A stretch of 64,000 bases of DNA, taken from the NCBI GenBank assembly GCA_000611775.1, contig KK106984.1, positions 4,193,341 through 4,257,340 of the forward strand, given 5' to 3'. Made by a program: the position numbers and the translations under genes. The notes beneath the pieces were generated by a model that saw nothing but the letters and a program-made list of their open reading frames with translations, was not told the origin of the DNA and searched no databases. This DNA is from Umbilicaria muhlenbergii (Eukaryota > Ascomycota > Lecanoromycetes > Umbilicariales > Umbilicariaceae). Shown piece by piece: positions 59,921 through 64,000 of the stretch. Each line of letters opens with the position of its first letter. Position 1 is the stretch's first letter.

Positions 59921-61236
59921 ATGAAGATCTCCGTGTTGTCAAAACTTCGGTCCCGTGCGTCAAAATTCAAGACCTACGCGTCAAGATTCTATCGCAAGCT
60001 CAAGACGGATTTCTTATCCAAAGATGCTGTCCTGGTTGAGGCACCCCGTCCCTTCTCAAACAATTACGCCTATGACAGCTCAGACCCTTGGATATCAGAG
60101 GGCCCCAGTGTGGAGGCTCAAATAGCCGAGGCCATCGGAACGCCAATCGGTAGTCTCGCTGAGATCTTTTCAGCTGATCTCCCTCCTGAGTTATGGACAC
60201 TGGTTTTTGGGTACTTATCGCAGCACGATCGCTGTTCGTGTCTAAAAGTATCTCGTAAGGTATGTGGTTCATGACTCAATCTAAGCCATGAACATACTAA
60301 CAAGTTCATTCGCAACTGTAGTGGTACGGGATCGCCGACAACAATTTACTGTGGAAAGACCTCGACCTTCTCAACGCGTGTATCCGCCTAAGTTATTCGT
60401 TGGAGTTCGACAATCTCCCAGAGACTCTGCTGTCCCGAATCGATAATGCTCGAAGCATCACCGTAGTCCCGAAGCTTGGCACGGATTTTACTCGATATAG
60501 GGGCGCCTTTGACCTGGGAGACGACGTAGCCTTCTTCCTTCGGACACGGAAAACTATGCCGCTACTTCCCAATCTTCGTGTTTTGACTCTTCACTACCTC
60601 GATTGGACCAGGTGTCTCCAGAACTATCTACCCAACCTTACCGAGCTCGATGTCTCCCGAGTTGATTTTGGAATTTACGATCTTTGTGGGGTGATGAAGC
60701 ATTTGAGACCTTCAGTCAAGCGCTTGAAGGTGGATGGCTTAAAGCTCTGTCCCGGGTTTTTCGCGGTAGTGGTCAGCTTCAGCAAGCTGGAATACCTAAG
60801 CTTGTCCAAATGTTCCATATCGAGCGACGCCTTGAAGTGGTTCATGCGTGGCACTCCTATTCCCCGGAGGGCGGCTGGCTGCAGTGCCTCAACTCAGCTG
60901 TTCAAGGACAGAGCTGGCGCCGTTATGTCGTCGCTCAAGGATCTGGATCTTACCGATCAGACTAAACTGGATATAGAGGACCTTCATGCCTTCCACGAAG
61001 TGCGCCTCAATCGTCTTCCAGCCAACTCCGCAAGCGGGAATGCGCACCCAGCACGTATGCGGCCTCATCCCATCCACATCGACTTACGAGGATGTCGGTT
61101 GCGTTCTCCGCCCCTAGCACGCCTACTACAATTTTACCCAGGAACGCGAACTACACCACACGTGAACCCACATCTGTCTCTTCATAATCTCCAATTTCTC
61201 CTGGGCATCGGCCGGGGCATCGGCGCGAGCCTCTAA
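59921..61236 (+). CDS. F-box protein with leucine-rich C-terminal region
   Basis: Exons 59921-60259 and 60322-61236 give 417 residues. The N-terminal 80 residues are basic then acidic without a known domain. An F-box follows: ADLPPELWTLVFGYLSQHDR, CSCLKVSRK, then WYGIADNNLLWKDL across the intron. The second half has irregular Leu-rich segments (LPNLRVLTLHYLDWTRCL, LPNLTELDVSRVDF, VKRLKVDGLKLCPG, KLEYLSLSKCSIS, IHIDLRGCRLRSPPLARLL), as in F-box/LRR proteins. It is probably a substrate adaptor of an SCF ubiquitin ligase; the target is unknown. The intron has a GTATGT donor and an ACTGTAG acceptor. Confidence 0.85.
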
Positions 61237-62290
61237 ATGCCTGGGCTGTGCAGGGTCGGCAGTCTGCCGGAGTCTTTATGGATTTGGCTGCTTGGTCGCA
61301 GGCGAAAAGGCAGGATTGTGGTAAACAAAGGACGCTCTTGATTTCTGGTGTTTTGGGCTACTTACGTTTTGACGGCAGGATTGGGGATTAGTGTGGCGGT
61401 CTCGGGCTGAGAACCGCTCAAGGTATCCAACGATGGATGAAGGATCTGGGCAACATTCAGTATGCAAATTGTGGAGACGACCAAGCTCTACTGTTTGTAA
61501 GTTTGCGACATTTCATCAATCTGTTGTTCAGGATGGGTTCAGTGCCTTTATGGAGAAACGTCACTTGATCTGATGCATATGTCCAAAGGCTTTTCGGGCC
61601 TTCTTTAGCAAGAAACAGTTTACTACGATCCTGCTGCCAAGTCCACTTGTGTACAAGAATTGATCGAGCTCAATGACTCTACTATGTCACTCTTCAGAGG
61701 TCTCTGACGTAGCTCTCTCTGTTGGCTAGCAATGCTAGGGAGGTGGGCGGCTCTCGGCTAACCCTTGCGCCTAGAGCGGGACAGCAAGCCAACCACAGCG
61801 AACGAGAGCGCAACACTGAAACTGAACCCGAAATCGAAACATGCACCATCGAACAAACCCCAATAAAATTAGAAACATTCAAGTACAAGTGAAAGTACCT
61901 TCTTTAAACTCTTTGACGCCCTTTCGTTCATGGCGAATCAAAACAGAAGGTTCCAGGATGGTCGTTGCACGTTCCATTCCATTGTTGGCTGGCTGCTCCA
62001 CCAGCGAGCGGCTGCTGGTGTCTGTGAATAGAAATGCTGCGCTGTGATGCTCGTCCCAGAAATACCTTTGATGAAGTCTTAGTACTTTGCTATTCATAGC
62101 AGTCTGCTTCATGTGTGACTAGGAATACATCGAGGCTTTCTTGTTAATACAAGAACCGTGGAAGCCACGGGTAATATCGCTGCCTTCCTTGACATTTACA
62201 ATCTTATTCTCGTGTCTTTTTCTATTGTCCAGAAAATATTCTACCCTATCATTATCGTTCTTGTTTGCTACTCCTCTCACTGTCTTCGTC
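61237..62290. other. Intergenic, F-box gene to SUR7-like gene
   Basis: About 1 kb without a recognisable gene. The last 150 bases before the SUR7-like start are rich in T and C, as in fungal leaders. No repeat or RNA gene was noted. Confidence 0.5.
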
Positions 62291-63223
62291 ATGCGTCTTC
62301 TCGCTGTTATCCCCCTCCTCTTCACCTTAACCGCATTCATTCTCTCTCTCCTGTGCGTCTTCGCTGGCTCGAAGCGCGGGTACCTCGAAAATGCAGACAT
62401 CGTAACCGTACGTATGCCCCAAACCACTCTTCCCAAGAACCCAAGAGTTAATCCATAACAGCTCAACACTTCCATGCTCGGCCGCTTCGCCGTAACGCCT
62501 TCCTCCTCATCATCGTCCTCATTACTAGGTTCTCTCGAAAACGGCCTCAAAGGCGGTCTCAATAACCTGGTCGGAGACCTCGCCAAAGAACTCGACCTCC
62601 ACGACTTCTACTCCTGGCATATCCTAGACTACTGCGAGGGATACTACACCCCGTCCGCGATCGCAAACGCTACGTCGAATCCGGCTAAGAATGTCACGCA
62701 TTGTTCCACCCAGACTACGTTTTTTCATTTCGATCCTACGGCTGTGCTGCAGAGCGAGCTTAAGGCCGGGATTAACCTTACGGAACTGAAATGGCCACAG
62801 GCGATCGAGGATGCGGTGACGGCGGTGGAGGTGGCGAGTAATGCGATGTTTGTGCTTTATTGCATTGGTATTGCTACGGCTGGGGTTGCCTTTTTGGGCA
62901 GTGTTGTGGGATTGTTGGCGGGCGGGAGGTTGAGTGCGTTGGTGAATTTGATGCTTGCTATGGTAGGTTGGATCTCTCGGTCGTTGGCTGTTTGACGCTG
63001 ACGTGTATCGCAGCTGGGCTTCCTTGCCCTGGTTCTCGCTTCTGCGATTGTAACTGTCATCATGTTCAAAGTTACTAATGCTGTCAACGACCACGGTAAC
63101 GATGCGGGTGTCGCGGCTAATAAGGGGACTACATTCTTGGGAATGACTTGGGCGGCGACGATATTGATGCTTTTGGCGGCTTTTGCGTGGGGTGGAGAAT
63201 GTATGATGGGCAGAAGAAAGTGA
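62291..63223 (+). CDS. SUR7/PalI-family membrane protein
   Basis: Exons 62291-62407, 62462-62962 and 63014-63223 join to 275 residues in frame. A first membrane span (LLAVIPLLFTLTAFILSLLC) is followed by an extracellular loop with a Ser run, the typical DFYSWHILDYCEGYY block and a second Cys in NVTHCSTQT. Three more spans follow: AMFVLYCIGIATAGVAFLGS, LSALVNLMLAMLGFLALVLA and WAATILMLLAAFAWGG. This four-span layout with two loop Cys is that of Sur7/PalI proteins, which mark eisosomes (MCC domains) of the plasma membrane or sense pH. Several paralogues exist in filamentous fungi, so I give no symbol. Confidence 0.88.
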
Positions 63224-64000
63224 CCAGCGTGCATCATGGAGGCCAGATGATACTTGTTAATATAGAGTGATTTTCGGGCGTCGGTTGAGAATGATAGGAG
63301 CAGGTACCCTTTGGAAGAGCGCACAGGTTTAGCGCATATAATGAAGACAAGTACTTGGACTGCATGCTGTTATGGATCTCCGAGTGTTCCACAGGCTCTT
63401 GCGGTTTACTTTGTCAGATGACCATGTACGTCGCCTAAGCACCAGAGTAGGACATCGTGCCATTTTAAATATGCAATGACCATGACATGACTGAGTGCGA
63501 AGAGGCCAGAGGTCCGTGTTGCTCGAGTGCTCCACCATGACTCTCGCCGCCAGAGTAGTGAGTTAAGTGGCCAAGAATGCCTCAAGCATCATCACCCAGC
63601 GCGTCTCTTGATGCAAGACGGAAAAAGGAAAGACATTATGATTAGGCTAAGCAGAGTGGCATCGCTCGTCGACATTGGCTAAGAGGGGTGGCATCAGGTA
63701 GCATGTCGATGCAAGGGATGAGAAAGACAGGTACATTGATTGAGGAGAGCACAGCCAATATGTACGGCACATGGGGCAAAGAGTCACGTTCCCTTCCTTC
63801 TCATATCTCACCGCCATAATGATGATTGAGGCTGCAGGACGTATATTCGTATATCGGAGGATTGACGTGGCCATGAAATCTAGCCTCCTTGGCTGGAAGG
63901 ACGGAAAGTTCAGCCAATGCGATGCCAGGTCGGCTCCTCGGTTACGATGCCTCTTGCGTCCGATGACTTCATTGGCTAAGGGGAGCGACTGGCTCGACTG
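63224..64000. other. Right-edge stretch without a clear gene
   Basis: These 777 bases follow the SUR7-like gene. Short minus-strand frames near 63329-63538 and 63647-63874 show no recognisable domain. GGCTAAG occurs at 63678 and ATTGGCTAAG again near 63971, without forming an obvious array. Confidence 0.45.

Overview
The window is nuclear DNA of a filamentous ascomycete (Pezizomycotina; the class is not resolved). The evidence is about 24 protein genes on both strands, most broken by short GT-AG introns of roughly 50-95 bases, often with CTAAC/CTGAC-like branch sites. Families typical of these fungi are present: an NRPS-like reductase, a Zn(II)2Cys6 regulator, a secondary-metabolism-type methyltransferase, and SUR7/PalI, ERG28 and PNS1 proteins. 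Exon joins were worked out by hand. Every join listed keeps the reading frame and gives an uninterrupted protein, except the acetyltransferase noted below.

Layout. 1-2187: 3' part of an NRPS-like thioester reductase running off the left edge. 2.6-14.9 kb: BAR protein, EXPERA membrane protein, gamma-tubulin complex subunit (GCP2/Spc97), proteasome alpha5, a small coiled-coil protein and a large zinc-cluster transcription factor. 14.9-19.8 kb: gene-poor, holding only a GNAT acetyltransferase with an in-frame stop. 19.8-28.9 kb: DDI1, RRP8, URA5 and MET13, then a strongly strand-asymmetric non-coding tract. 28.9-42.3 kb: a dense block with NUP170, AIM41, an F-box protein, GAL7, ERG28, the very-long-chain 3-ketoacyl-CoA reductase and an RS-tailed cyclophilin. 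42.3-49.4 kb: gene-poor, with one isolated SAM methyltransferase. 49.4-63.2 kb: KRR1, a secreted Cys-containing protein, PNS1, GLO3, TIM21, a second F-box protein and a SUR7/PalI-type protein. The last 0.8 kb shows nothing clear.

Most genes are single-copy housekeeping functions: ribosome biogenesis (RRP8, KRR1), proteostasis (PUP2, DDI1), nuclear pore, spindle, Golgi traffic, mitochondrial import, one-carbon, pyrimidine, galactose, sterol and fatty-acid metabolism. They do not form one pathway. The only suggestive functional neighbours are ERG28 and the ketoacyl-CoA reductase, two ER lipid-synthesis genes transcribed divergently from a 386-base interval. Accessory features (NRPS-like enzyme, methyltransferase, secreted protein, broken acetyltransferase) lie at the edge or next to the gene-poor stretches.

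Points of most interest: a start codon split by an intron in DDI1; a nonsense codon just before the splice site in the acetyltransferase; a repeated C-rich-to-G-rich switch inside many genes, also present in a 1 kb tract without a gene; a 13-base micro-exon in the proteasome gene; and an isolated methyltransferase with an unusually long intron. I found no convincing transposon, tRNA, rRNA, CRISPR array or clearly new multi-gene system.
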